Positions 36,961 through 46,711 of a stretch of DNA of 64,000 nucleotides are shown here, piece after piece. The first letter of the stretch is position 1; the number at the start of each line of letters is the position of its first letter. Below the pieces are notes generated by a model. The model did no database searches. It saw nothing but the letters and a program-made list of their open reading frames with translations, and had not been told where the DNA came from. Location of the stretch: positions 784,241 to 848,240 of the forward strand of contig NZ_QUNS01000001.1 of NCBI RefSeq assembly GCF_003387615.1, given 5' to 3'. Made by a program: the position numbers and the translations under genes. Source of the DNA: Tenacibaculum gallaicum (GTDB lineage Bacteria > Bacteroidota > Bacteroidia > Flavobacteriales > Flavobacteriaceae).

Positions 36961-38121
36961 ATGGGACTTAAAGAAAAAAGAGCAGTTCAAACATTTAAAA
37001 ACGAATCATTTCCAACATTAGAATCGGAAATAAATAATAAAGCAGGATTTAACGTATCACTTAATATAGCATGGGATACACTAGTAGAAGATAAGTTTTC
37101 ACACCTTTATAACGATACATTTCCAAAAATATATTTTCAACCTTTAATAGAAGCTATTAAAACAGTTAACATTGATGAAATTGGGAAAGAATTGCTAAAG
37201 AATGGATTAAAAGAAGTAAAAATCGTTAATGAAAATAACGAACATAATTTAGAAAGAGCAATTACTTTCGTAGATGGTATTTTAACCATTAACCATAGCC
37301 CAGTTATGAATGCTGACAAGGTGGAGGAGAAAACAGAGAGAATTGTACACCTTTTAGAAACTCACTTAGAAGAATTTGCAGGAAGTGAAGCTAGTGTTGA
37401 AAGTACCGAGAACCCAAATAATATAGCGGGAGGAAAGGTAGATAATACTGTAAAGTTAAGCTTACCTCAACTACACAATCAATATGTAGCCTTAGCTTTT
37501 GAAAAGCAAGATAATTTAGCTGATATAGTTGAAGATTTACCTTGGACTTGTGATATGCTTCAAGGAACGGTAACTTACGGTGACCTTACCTTTAAAATGC
37601 AGGTATTAGGAACCTATTCTCATAATGAACAATCTTGGTTATGGGCTTGGGCAAATAAACAAAGCGGTATTCCAGAACAATTTTTAGAAGCTTCATTACA
37701 AATGAAAGCTCTTGGAGAGAGACATGGAATAGAAGATTTACTATCATCAAAAATAGAAACAGAACACGATCTAGGACATTATTTCTCTTTCGTAGCAACA
37801 GGAGTAAATCAAGCAAGTTGTTATGCTCCATTACCTTTTAAAGGGCTTACAGTATATGTGTTATTATATACAGATGTAGTAGATGAAAAAGAAATAAACA
37901 TTCCGGCTTTAATCTGTTCACACTTCTCAAAAACAATTACTCGAATGGATTTTGAACATAAACACGCACTGTTCTGTTACTTAGTTCAAAAAGGATATGA
38001 AGTTGAGGTATCAGGAAATAACATTGTTGCTAAAAAAGGAGAGGATCAAATTTTAGGGATTTTTGACCTAAAAGGAAGATTATTAAAATTGTCTAATTCA
38101 AAAGTTTCAGTAGGAGCTTAA
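36961..38121 (+). CDS. Fusion of the small-protein domain to a DUF6882-like domain
   Basis: 386 aa. Residues 1-136 are a paralogue of the protein at 35861-36271. After a linker of about 25 residues, residues about 165-386 resemble DUF6882, with VLGTYSHNEQSWLWAWANKQ and LGERHGIEDLL. No catalytic motif is evident. It lies 19 bases after the LSm-like gene and 12 bases before the M48-TerB gene. Confidence 0.75.
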   Translation: MGLKEKRAVQTFKNESFPTLESEINNKAGFNVSLNIAWDTLVEDKFSHLYNDTFPKIYFQPLIEAIKTVNIDEIGKELLKNGLKEVKIVNENNEHNLERAITFVDGILTINHSPVMNADKVEEKTERIVHLLETHLEEFAGSEASVESTENPNNIAGGKVDNTVKLSLPQLHNQYVALAFEKQDNLADIVEDLPWTCDMLQGTVTYGDLTFKMQVLGTYSHNEQSWLWAWANKQSGIPEQFLEASLQMKALGERHGIEDLLSSKIETEHDLGHYFSFVATGVNQASCYAPLPFKGLTVYVLLYTDVVDEKEINIPALICSHFSKTITRMDFEHKHALFCYLVQKGYEVEVSGNNIVAKKGEDQILGIFDLKGRLLKLSNSKVSVGA

Positions 38122-38133
38122 AAAAAGAAAACT

Positions 38134-39624
38134 ATGTACCAATCAACCACATTATCAGAACTAGAAAAAGAACATCAAGAAGCGTTAACTCAAGCGCAAA
38201 ATAAAATGATGGAAGATTTGAATCTTGCCCAACAGAATGGCGACAACGATTTAATTCATCAAGCAAGTGTTCATTTTCAAAATATAGCAAAAGAATTAGC
38301 AGAACAATACACAAAACGTATTGAAGAAATTAACGAGTTAAACCTTAAAAATGTAACAGAAAACATTCAAGAGGTATATGACAACTCTAGAGCAGATATT
38401 GACTTAAACGCATTGGTGTATGACGGTGATCGTGATTACGTTTTAGAGTTTCAAGAAGACGAATTGATTCAAAAAACGTTAGAAAGAATAAAAGAGAACA
38501 ACCCAGTTTTCAAGTCGAGAAGGCATTTGCTAAAATCTAGTTTACGATTAACAAAAATGTTAGCTCCAGTGCTTCATGAAATAGGAGAGCATTGTAAAGA
38601 GGTTTTAAAACTGAAAGCTGATATTGAGTTTTTTGTGTATCAGAACGATAAATTCAACGCATCATGTTATCCGCCAGATGAAGATAAATTATATATTATT
38701 TTAACTTCCGGAATTTTAGAGCGTTTTACAAAAGACGAACTAGCTTTTGTAATTGGTCATGAAATTGGGCATGTTTTGTTCGAGCATTTTAACTACCCAG
38801 TAAAACACATTTTAGATGAAGGAGCAAACGATTTAGCGCCGATTCATGCAATGAAGTTATATGCGTGGAATCGTAATGCTGAAATTAGTGCTGATAGAGC
38901 TGGGTTATTATGTTGTAACAGCTTTGAAGCAGCAGCAAGAACATTTTTTAAGTTGTCTTCAGGAGTTACTTCTGATTCTTTAGATTTTAAATTAACCGAG
39001 TACATTAATCAATTTTCAGATTTAGAAGAAGTATTAAACGATGATACGCATGATCCGTCAGACTGGTATAGTAGCCATCCATTTAGTCCGCTACGAATTA
39101 AAGCGCTAGAGTTATTTAATAAGAGTAAAACGTACGAGTTATTTAATCCTGAAATTAATGGAGAAATAACAGAAGAAGCAATGGAGCTAGAAATACAACG
39201 AATTATGTCGTTAATGGAGCCAGAAGACTTAGGAAATGAAACTGAACATTCGGAAAAAATTCAACGCTTTATGTTTTTAGGAGGTTATATGATTTCAAAG
39301 GCAGATGGAGTTGTGGATGATTCTGAAATACAGGCGTTGAGTAGTGTGGTGTCTCCATCTGTTTTTGCTCAGTGTATGTTAACAATTAAAGGGTTGACGG
39401 AACAAGATATTATTGATGAAATTATAGCTTTAGCTAAAGAGTTAGATATCGTAATTTCTGTGATGCAAAAACTAAATATTTTAAGAGATTTATCTATTAT
39501 TTCGTATGCTGATGGAAGTATTGATGCTTCAGAAGTTGAGGTGTTATACAACTTAGCAAAGCAATTATATATAAAAACTGAATTTATTGATAGAATTATC
39601 AGTGACGCACAAGGCGTTGATTAA
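38134..39624 (+). CDS. M48-family metalloprotease fused to a TerB-like domain
   Basis: 496 aa without signal peptide or clear membrane helix, so probably cytoplasmic, unlike most M48 proteases. Residues 1-90 are a charged coiled-coil region. The protease domain has the zinc site HEIGH (209-213) and EISADRAGLL with the third ligand. The C-terminal part (about 380-496) has two TerB-like half-repeats: SKADGVVDDSEIQALSSVV and SYADGSIDASEVEVLYNLA. Last gene of the unknown four-gene set, ending at a strong terminator. Confidence 0.85.
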   Translation: MYQSTTLSELEKEHQEALTQAQNKMMEDLNLAQQNGDNDLIHQASVHFQNIAKELAEQYTKRIEEINELNLKNVTENIQEVYDNSRADIDLNALVYDGDRDYVLEFQEDELIQKTLERIKENNPVFKSRRHLLKSSLRLTKMLAPVLHEIGEHCKEVLKLKADIEFFVYQNDKFNASCYPPDEDKLYIILTSGILERFTKDELAFVIGHEIGHVLFEHFNYPVKHILDEGANDLAPIHAMKLYAWNRNAEISADRAGLLCCNSFEAAARTFFKLSSGVTSDSLDFKLTEYINQFSDLEEVLNDDTHDPSDWYSSHPFSPLRIKALELFNKSKTYELFNPEINGEITEEAMELEIQRIMSLMEPEDLGNETEHSEKIQRFMFLGGYMISKADGVVDDSEIQALSSVVSPSVFAQCMLTIKGLTEQDIIDEIIALAKELDIVISVMQKLNILRDLSIISYADGSIDASEVEVLYNLAKQLYIKTEFIDRIISDAQGVD

Positions 39625-39649
39625 TAACATAATTTTTGTTTACCCATGT

Positions 39650-39686
39650 TAGCTAAACCATACACATTAAACGTGTATGGTTTGGC
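39650..39686. terminator. Bidirectional terminator
   Basis: AAACCATACAC (39655-39665) pairs with GTGTATGGTTT (39673-39683), and outer AGC/GCT bases extend the stem. It lies between the convergent M48-TerB gene and the DUF423 gene and overlaps the last codons of the latter. Confidence 0.85.
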
Positions 39687-40050
39687 TTATGTTATATATT
39701 AAAAGGACCCATCCAATAATTAGTAATAAACCTCCTAAAGGAGTAATAGGACCTAAAAAGGTCATTTTTTTACCTTTTGCATCCGATAATACCAAACCAT
39801 AAATACTAAAGGAAAACAGTATAATTCCAACTACAAAAGCATAGTATATTGCAGAACTAGGTGCTTCAAAATAACTTCCAATAAATAATAAAACAAGTGC
39901 ATGATACATTTGATATTTTACACCCGTTTCAAACGATTTTAGTTGTTCGTTAGATAAAGTTTTTTGTAAAGCATGTGCTCCAAAAGCACCAAATATTACA
40001 GCAAGCATACCAAATAAAGCTCCTGTAATTAATACTATTTGTTGTGTCAT
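39667..40050 (-). CDS. DUF423 family membrane protein
   Basis: 127 aa with four membrane helices. The family signature is VIFGAFGAHALQKTL followed by FETGVKYQMYHALVLL. Function unknown. ATG at 40050 is preferred: the in-frame extension to 40080 would overlap the end of the upstream fusion gene. Confidence 0.93.
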   Translation of the reverse strand: MTQQIVLITGALFGMLAVIFGAFGAHALQKTLSNEQLKSFETGVKYQMYHALVLLFIGSYFEAPSSAIYYAFVVGIILFSFSIYGLVLSDAKGKKMTFLGPITPLGGLLLIIGWVLLIYNISQTIHV

Positions 40051-40063
40051 ATTTTTATAAGAA

Positions 40064-43000
40064 TTAAAAAGAAAAACCAATACTAAAAGCTACTCTGTCT
40101 TCTTGAGAGGTTCCCTTAAAGTATGAAATATTTGCCGTGAATAAGTCAATTCCACTTAACCAAAAAGAACCACCATAACTAGTATGCCATTTCTTTGAAT
40201 TAGGAGAATACGGAGACCACACACGACCATAATCAAAACCACCAGTAACGCCAATTTTCATAGGGATAATTCCTGTGCGAATGCGACCAAAACGCAAACG
40301 TAAGTCATTACTATGGTAAAAGCTTTCGGTTCCAGAAAAACGTTCTCTATTAAAACCACGTAAACTACGATCACCACCTAAAGTAGCCGCTTGGTAAATT
40401 TCAAAACGGTTTCCTACATTAATTTGAGTTCCCACTTCAGAAGCAAAAACTAACGAACGATTAAATACTAGGTTTTGATACATAGCTAAAGAACTCTTAA
40501 TATAACCAAAACGTCTATCGAAATTATCTAAGTTTGCTTTAGCTCCAACAGCTAAATCGAAGTTCATCCCTTTGGTAGGGAAGCTACTATTGTCCACTCG
40601 ATTATGATTAAAGTTTAGTTCACCACCCCAAAAATAATTAGTATCAAAAATAGCAGTAGGTTGGTTATCAAAATTATTAACAAATCTGCCAGGAGTATCT
40701 TCAATTTCAATAGCTTCAAAAAGACCTGAAATTTTAAAGATACTTCCGCCTCGTAAGCGTTTTAATAACGAAGGATAAAAACTAATTTCTTCTTTTTTAA
40801 CACGATAATGATCTAAATCAAAATTTTGGTCGTAAATACTTTCATTCCCCCACCCAAAGAAGTTAAAAGAATAATTGTCGCTAGTAGCCTTGGCACGTAA
40901 GTGTAAGCTCCAATTACCAATTAACTCGGTAAATTCACCATTGTATTCTAAATCGTATCCACTAGTTGAAGAGTAGTAGTTTGCAGCTAATGTGTGTTGA
41001 CTGGCGAAGGGTTGCTTTTTAAAACCTTGTTGTGTATGTGTTACCGAAGCACCAAAAAAGAAGCCATCATCTGGGTTGCTACCTAAGCTAGGAAAAACAA
41101 TAGTTGTATTGTTGTTAATGTCATGCGCATCATAGGTGTTTTTAAAATAGCTATTTGAACGTAAGTCAGCAGTTTCAGAACTCGGGTGTATCGTGTTTTT
41201 CTTTGATTTGAAATCGTAAATTTTAGTTTTCTTTCCCCAACCAGCAACTAATGATTTGTCGGTATATACATCGTGATTTTGACCACCTATAATTCGTAGT
41301 AAAATTCCATCATGTACATCACCAGAAATTAAAAACTCATCATCTCCATTTAAACCGTAAAGCTGTATCTCTTTAGTTTCTTTTGTTTTGAAAACACGGT
41401 TGTAGATTTCGTTTTCTTTTCTAAAAACAACAACACTAGTTTCCTCATCATTTAAACGTTTAATGATGAATTTATCATCCTTATCTGTACCAACTACATG
41501 TACCACTTTATTTAGTTTGGTGTAGTAACGTTTTGCAATTTCTTTTAATTTATCTCTTCTAGATTTAATTTTTGCAATGGTTTCTTTTCCATCAATATTA
41601 TAAATAACCTTTGGTAATTGTTGAGTTGATTTTTCAATTACTTCATCCGTTAAATTTTGTTGGATAAATTCAGCTTGTTTATTCCAATCATCTAAAGTTA
41701 ATTGATTTAAAAAGGCAGCGTCAAAGAAGCGAGCATAATTGTTATACCACTTCATGTTTTTGATGTCGTTATCAAAAGTTTGCATATTTCTTACTAAGGG
41801 TGCGAACTGTTGAAAAAGTGGAATCATAACACCATCAAACTTAGAAAAAGGTTGATCTCTATCTCTAGGAATTGGGCGGTAATATTTTTTACCATCTTCA
41901 GTTTTAAAAGAAGCCCAACGCCATTGGTCTTCGTGTCTATCCCAGTCACCAATTACCATATCAAATAAACGAGAGCGAATTACCCATTCTTGGTCGATAG
42001 AGTGCTTACCGTTTTTTCTAATTTTTTCTAGCACATCAAAAGTGCTAATAATATCATCTGAATTTCCAAAGTTGTCTAATTCACTACGGTCATCAGCAGG
42101 TCGCTCTTCTAATAAGTATAACTGTCCGCCAAAAATGTCGTTATGTTTACCTAAAGCGGGTTGCTTAGGCATGTAGTATAATTTTGGATTGGTATGGTAA
42201 ATATTTACAGCATCTGCCATATCAGGAAGTACAAAAGCAGCATACGGGTGCGACATGGTAAAAATATCTTGAACCACATCAACTAAAAAAGTGCCTTTTA
42301 AAATACCTCCCATAATACGACTTCCGTCTTTTACCATTGAACGTAATACGTACTGTTTACCATCAGGGTTTTCTAATCGTAACGAATTGGTTTGGTTTCC
42401 ACCACCTCTTCTAATAGGAGTTAAGCCTCCAAAAACATTTTCTAATTCAAGTACAGGAACTTTTACTGTTTTTCCGTATTTATCTCTGTTTAAATCTCCC
42501 CACATAAACTTATGAAAATCACTAACCTCTGTGGATTCTGGAGGGTAAATAGAGGTTTCTACAAATTTCTTGTGCGCTTCGTACTCAGGAAAACTTGAAT
42601 AGGTTTTTGTTTGTTTTGGTTTTACAATTTCTTTACTGAATAAAAGTTTGTGACCATCTTTGGTATTGGCAGCATAGTATTCAATAATTGCTGAACCATC
42701 TTTGTAGTAATTTAATTTAGCATATCCGTGATTACCGTAGGTAAATTGAGCACTATAACCAACTAAAGCAGCTGATTGTTTTGAGCCTGAACCACTAATT
42801 ACTTGTTTAAATCCGTCTTGTTCTATGTATTGTAAGTTATGATCATGACCAGAAACAAATACGATATTGTCTGTGAAATCATTAGACACTGCTTGTATTT
42901 GGTTAATGAAGTCACTGTAGTTTTTATTGAAAATATCGGTCTGAATCCCTGCGTGAGATCGTAGTGCGTTTTTTAAAGTACCCAAAATAGGTAGTGGACT

Positions 43001-43723
43001 CATATGGTCTTTTACAGAAAAACTTCCTCCATGTGGACCATTACTATATAGTGGATGATGTACAGCTACTACAACATTTTTATATCTATTCTTTTTAAAT
43101 AAACTAGAAAGCTCTTGAATAAAATGCTCACGAGTTTTAATGTCGCAGTTATCGTTCATTTTAGGTTCTTTATCCCAGTCCATAATAAACCAACGACTAT
43201 CAATAAGAATTAGAGTAAGGTCATCGTTAACTTTTATTTTATCTAACCCGCACCCACCTTCAGGTAAAAAAGAGTCCTTACCTAAAGCTTTTTCTATCAT
43301 TTTTTCTTGACGTTTTAAACCATCAACACCATTATACCAATCGTGATTTCCAGGAATAAAAATTGTATTCCCTTTAAAACCTTTTAGAGCGTCAATTTGT
43401 GTTTGTAAACGATGTTCTGCCAAGGCTCTATCTTTATGTTTTTTACCTGGTATTCCGTAAGGGTATATATTGTCTCCTAAAAATAAGGTGGTTGCGTTTT
43501 TAGGAGCTTTGGTTAACTCTTTTTGAAAATAAGTTAGGGTAGGAGTAGTTTGTCCCATTTCTGCATTACCAGCATCTCCAATTAAATAAAAGGAGTGTAA
43601 CAATTCTTTATTTGTTTGAATTGTTTTTGGAGAAGTCTTATCTGCGTACTTAGCTTTATAAGATGCACAACCACTAACTACAACAATTATAGTTAGGTAC
43701 ATGCAAAACTTGGTTAAGTTCAT
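40064..43723 (-). CDS. Metallophosphoesterase / kinase-like / BamA-type barrel fusion lipoprotein
   Basis: 1219 aa. A lipoprotein signal (VVSGCASYK) is followed by a calcineurin-like phosphoesterase domain, about 45-330, with FLGDNIYPYG, IPGNHDWYNG and VSGHDHNLQY. A middle region, about 390-760, holds GDWDRHEDQWRW and PRDRDQPFSKFDG, which resemble the catalytic and metal loops of FAM20/HipA-like kinases. From about 885 to the end is a BamA/TamA-like outer-membrane barrel ending in a terminal Phe (FSIGFSF). Probably anchored in the outer membrane. Substrates unknown. Confidence 0.85.
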   Translation of the reverse strand: MNLTKFCMYLTIIVVVSGCASYKAKYADKTSPKTIQTNKELLHSFYLIGDAGNAEMGQTTPTLTYFQKELTKAPKNATTLFLGDNIYPYGIPGKKHKDRALAEHRLQTQIDALKGFKGNTIFIPGNHDWYNGVDGLKRQEKMIEKALGKDSFLPEGGCGLDKIKVNDDLTLILIDSRWFIMDWDKEPKMNDNCDIKTREHFIQELSSLFKKNRYKNVVVAVHHPLYSNGPHGGSFSVKDHMSPLPILGTLKNALRSHAGIQTDIFNKNYSDFINQIQAVSNDFTDNIVFVSGHDHNLQYIEQDGFKQVISGSGSKQSAALVGYSAQFTYGNHGYAKLNYYKDGSAIIEYYAANTKDGHKLLFSKEIVKPKQTKTYSSFPEYEAHKKFVETSIYPPESTEVSDFHKFMWGDLNRDKYGKTVKVPVLELENVFGGLTPIRRGGGNQTNSLRLENPDGKQYVLRSMVKDGSRIMGGILKGTFLVDVVQDIFTMSHPYAAFVLPDMADAVNIYHTNPKLYYMPKQPALGKHNDIFGGQLYLLEERPADDRSELDNFGNSDDIISTFDVLEKIRKNGKHSIDQEWVIRSRLFDMVIGDWDRHEDQWRWASFKTEDGKKYYRPIPRDRDQPFSKFDGVMIPLFQQFAPLVRNMQTFDNDIKNMKWYNNYARFFDAAFLNQLTLDDWNKQAEFIQQNLTDEVIEKSTQQLPKVIYNIDGKETIAKIKSRRDKLKEIAKRYYTKLNKVVHVVGTDKDDKFIIKRLNDEETSVVVFRKENEIYNRVFKTKETKEIQLYGLNGDDEFLISGDVHDGILLRIIGGQNHDVYTDKSLVAGWGKKTKIYDFKSKKNTIHPSSETADLRSNSYFKNTYDAHDINNNTTIVFPSLGSNPDDGFFFGASVTHTQQGFKKQPFASQHTLAANYYSSTSGYDLEYNGEFTELIGNWSLHLRAKATSDNYSFNFFGWGNESIYDQNFDLDHYRVKKEEISFYPSLLKRLRGGSIFKISGLFEAIEIEDTPGRFVNNFDNQPTAIFDTNYFWGGELNFNHNRVDNSSFPTKGMNFDLAVGAKANLDNFDRRFGYIKSSLAMYQNLVFNRSLVFASEVGTQINVGNRFEIYQAATLGGDRSLRGFNRERFSGTESFYHSNDLRLRFGRIRTGIIPMKIGVTGGFDYGRVWSPYSPNSKKWHTSYGGSFWLSGIDLFTANISYFKGTSQEDRVAFSIGFSF

Positions 43724-43768
43724 GTTTTGTTTTTTGGTTATGTAAAAATAAGGCTTTTTAAGCTAAAA

Positions 43769-44356
43769 TTACTGTTTTAGTAAACGCTGATAGTCTTCAG
43801 GAGTATCAATGTCTAGTAAGTTTTGAGAGGAGTTCACTTTGAGAATATTATCGTTATGTTGTAACAGAAAATTCTTAGCTCCTTTATCACCTTTTAAGCT
43901 CAGTAAATTATTAAAATATTCCTTCGGAAAAACGGCAGGAACTCCAACGCTGCCTTGGTAACTGGAAGTAATTATTTTAGAAGGATTGTTTTTTGAAACT
44001 TCAATTAAGGAGTTTAAATATTCAGAAGTAACATGAGGTTGATCTGCGAGCATTATTAAAGTACTGTCAAAGTTATGTTCTTGTAAAAATTCAATACCCT
44101 TTACAATACTAGAGCTTAAACCGTCTTGATATTTTGGATTATAAACTGTTTCAATAGCATTCGTTGTAAGCTCTTTTTCAATAGTTTCTTTATTAGCTCC
44201 CAATACACAAAACACATTTTTTACTACTGATTTTTGGGCTTGCTCAATTGTCCATTCTAGTAACGTAGTGTTTTTGTAAGAAAGTAATTGTTTTATTTTT
44301 TCCATTCGGGAAGCATTCCCTGCAGCTAATATGAGAATTGCTGTTTTTTGCATCAT
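43769..44356 (-). CDS. MocA-like nucleotidyltransferase (molybdenum cofactor cytidylyltransferase family)
   Basis: 195-aa NTP-transferase. The signature LILAAGNASRMEKIKQLLSY is at the N-terminus, with ADQPHVT as the metal motif and SYQGSVGVPAVFPKEYF near the acceptor site. It probably makes the cytidine form of molybdopterin. It lies two bases after the XdhC gene, a usual partner in Mo-hydroxylase maturation. Two adjacent Met codons make the start uncertain by one residue. Confidence 0.87.
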   Translation of the reverse strand: MMQKTAILILAAGNASRMEKIKQLLSYKNTTLLEWTIEQAQKSVVKNVFCVLGANKETIEKELTTNAIETVYNPKYQDGLSSSIVKGIEFLQEHNFDSTLIMLADQPHVTSEYLNSLIEVSKNNPSKIITSSYQGSVGVPAVFPKEYFNNLLSLKGDKGAKNFLLQHNDNILKVNSSQNLLDIDTPEDYQRLLKQ

Positions 44357-44358
44357 AT

Positions 44359-45378
44359 TTAATTATGTATTCGCCCAGTAATCTTTTTTAGAGAGAACAC
44401 TTCTTTGTTACGAATTACGGATAGTATTTCTGCTAAGATTGATAATGCAATTTCTTCAGGAGTTTCAGCTCCAATATTTAAACCAGCAGGAGTATGAATT
44501 TTATCTAAAAACTCGTCAGAAACATTTGGAGAAAACTCAAACAATTCATTAAATAACTTCTCTCGTCGTTTAGCAGCTCCTAAAATACCTATGTAAGCAG
44601 GATTTTGTTCTTGTAATTTAATCAACCAACGTAAGTCGTATGTGAAATTATGATTCATAATAACAACAGCAGTATTGTTATTAACATGAGAAAGCTGAAT
44701 AACTTCTGGAGTTTGTGCAATGACTGATTTAGCTCCAGGAAAGTCAGTTAATTCTTTTGGGTCTTTTATAGAGGTAATTACATCAACTTCCCAGCCTAAC
44801 TGAGTGGCTTGCGTACATAGTTTTACAGCGTCGTGTTCTCCGCCAATAATAAGTAAGCGAAATAGTGGTTGTAAAGTTTGTTTAAAAGTAGCTAACTGAT
44901 CTGTTTTTTCAGTATCAAGCTCTTTATTGAAAGAGAATACTTGTTGGTTGTTAAATTGAATTATAGAACCAAAATTTCCATGCGCTTCATCTTCTTTTTG
45001 AAAGAAAGATGTAATATCATACGGTTCTCTTTGAATATTGTTTTCAGAGAAAGCATGAATAAATTCAGGAGTGAGGTAAAAAGATTCTAAAAGAATATAT
45101 AATATTCCTTCACAACCTAAACGATAACGACCATCATAGGTTACTATTTTAGGTTTGTTGTTTTCAAAAACCGATTGTGCTCTACGTTGTATTTCTTTTT
45201 CAACACAGCCACCGCTAATAGTTCCAATTATTCTTTCATCAGAAGATAATAACATTCTAACTCCTGGTTTTCTGTAAGAAGAGCCGTCTAAATCTACAAC
45301 TGTTGCTAAAACATTTTGTATGCCTTGTTGTTGATTTACGGTAGCCTGCTGTATTATTTCTTTAAGTTCGTGTGTCAT
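44359..45378 (-). CDS. XdhC/CoxI family maturation protein
   Basis: 339 aa. The XdhC_CoxI N-domain (ATVVDLDGSSYRKPGVRML, then ISGGCVEKEI) and the C-terminal Rossmann domain (LLIIGGEHDAVKLCTQA, PAYIGILGAAKRREKL, HTPAGLNIGAETPEEIALSI) are complete. The family inserts sulfurated Mo cofactor into xanthine-dehydrogenase-like enzymes. No such enzyme gene is in the window. Confidence 0.92.
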   Translation of the reverse strand: MTHELKEIIQQATVNQQQGIQNVLATVVDLDGSSYRKPGVRMLLSSDERIIGTISGGCVEKEIQRRAQSVFENNKPKIVTYDGRYRLGCEGILYILLESFYLTPEFIHAFSENNIQREPYDITSFFQKEDEAHGNFGSIIQFNNQQVFSFNKELDTEKTDQLATFKQTLQPLFRLLIIGGEHDAVKLCTQATQLGWEVDVITSIKDPKELTDFPGAKSVIAQTPEVIQLSHVNNNTAVVIMNHNFTYDLRWLIKLQEQNPAYIGILGAAKRREKLFNELFEFSPNVSDEFLDKIHTPAGLNIGAETPEEIALSILAEILSVIRNKEVFSLKKITGRIHN

Positions 45379-45475
45379 TTAGTGTAAAAAAACTCTTTTA
45401 AAAGTACGCTTTTTTATCACTTTATTAAAAATTAATACTGGTTAATAATTTATTATTTTAGCAAAAACCTTTTTC

Positions 45476-46705
45476 ATGAACAGTTTGATACAAGAAACAG
45501 AGCAGTTTGTAATTGATTTATTAAATGAGAATTTAGATAAAAACTTTGTATATCATAATATAGCTCATACTCAACGAGTGGTTGAGAAGTCACTTGAATT
45601 AATTGAAGGAGAAAGCTTCTCAGAAGAGCAGCAACAAATTTTAACATTAGCAGCATGGTTTCATGATGTTGGATATACAGTTAACCCTGAAAATCATGAA
45701 GAGGAGAGTATAAAAATAGCAACAGAGTTTTTAAAGACTAAAGAAGCATCAGGAAGTGTTATTGATGAAGTGTCTAGGTTAATAGCTTCAACTAAAATAG
45801 GAGCAAAACCTCAAAGAGAATTAGAAAAGGTTTTGAAGGATGCTGATTGTTCTCATGTAGGAAGTAAAAATTATACAGACTTTAGTGAATTATTACGTAA
45901 GGAAAGAGAGCTAGTATGTAATAAAAAAATTAAAACTGTTGAATGGGATGATGCTAATCTTGAGTTTTTAACAATACATCGTTTTTATACAAGCAAAGCG
46001 TCTAAGCTTTGGGAAAAACAAAAAAGTAAAAATATAGCTCAACTTTTAAAGAGAAAACAAAAAGAGGTACAAGAAACCGCTAAATTGAAACAGAAAAAAG
46101 AAGAGTTAGCATATAAAAAAAACAAGATTGAACTACCTGAGAGAGGTATTGAAACAATGTTTCGTGTGGCACTTCGTAACCATATTACGTTAAGTGATAT
46201 TGCAGATACAAAGGCAAATATTTTACTATCGGTAAACGCAATTATTATTTCAATGACATTGTCAACGTTAATTCCAAAGTTAGATAATCCGTCAAATCAT
46301 TATTTAATAACTCCGACCATAATTTTTGTGCTTTTTACAGTAATATCAATTGTACTATCAATTTTAGCAACTAGACCAAACGTTACCGAAGGAAAGTTTA
46401 CAAAAGAAGATGTGGCTAACAAAAAAGTAAACTTATTATTCTTTGGAAATTTTCATCAAATGAAGTTGCCAGATTTTGAATGGGGAATGAGTGAGATGAT
46501 GCAAGATCGTGATTATTTATATGGTTCACTTACCAAAGATTTATATTTCTTAGGATTGGTTTTAAATAGAAAATACAAGTTATTACGAGTTACCTATACC
46601 GTTTTTATGATTGGTATTTTAGTAAGTGTAATAGCTTTTGCAATTGCATTTTATATGCAAGAACAAGCATCTAAAGTAGGAGATATAGTTTCAGTATTGT
46701 TATAG
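45476..46705 (+). CDS. HD-domain phosphohydrolase fused to a PycTM-like membrane domain
   Basis: 409 aa. The N-terminal HD domain has His27 and His31 in HNIAH, HD at 63-64 and a later DADCSH. A charged coiled region at about 183-220 links to a C-terminal domain with helices near 248-268, 280-302 and 375-396. The RNHITLSDIADTKANILLSVNA motif is typical of the Pycsar effector (PF18967-like) family. In Pycsar defence the TM effector responds to cyclic CMP or UMP. No cyclase gene is adjacent, so defence function is unproven. Confidence 0.82.
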   Translation: MNSLIQETEQFVIDLLNENLDKNFVYHNIAHTQRVVEKSLELIEGESFSEEQQQILTLAAWFHDVGYTVNPENHEEESIKIATEFLKTKEASGSVIDEVSRLIASTKIGAKPQRELEKVLKDADCSHVGSKNYTDFSELLRKERELVCNKKIKTVEWDDANLEFLTIHRFYTSKASKLWEKQKSKNIAQLLKRKQKEVQETAKLKQKKEELAYKKNKIELPERGIETMFRVALRNHITLSDIADTKANILLSVNAIIISMTLSTLIPKLDNPSNHYLITPTIIFVLFTVISIVLSILATRPNVTEGKFTKEDVANKKVNLLFFGNFHQMKLPDFEWGMSEMMQDRDYLYGSLTKDLYFLGLVLNRKYKLLRVTYTVFMIGILVSVIAFAIAFYMQEQASKVGDIVSVLL

Positions 46706-46711
46706 TAGTTT

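Noticed and set aside
45476..46705. Complete Pycsar defence system
   Set aside because: Only the effector-like protein is present. Neither neighbour is a nucleotide cyclase.
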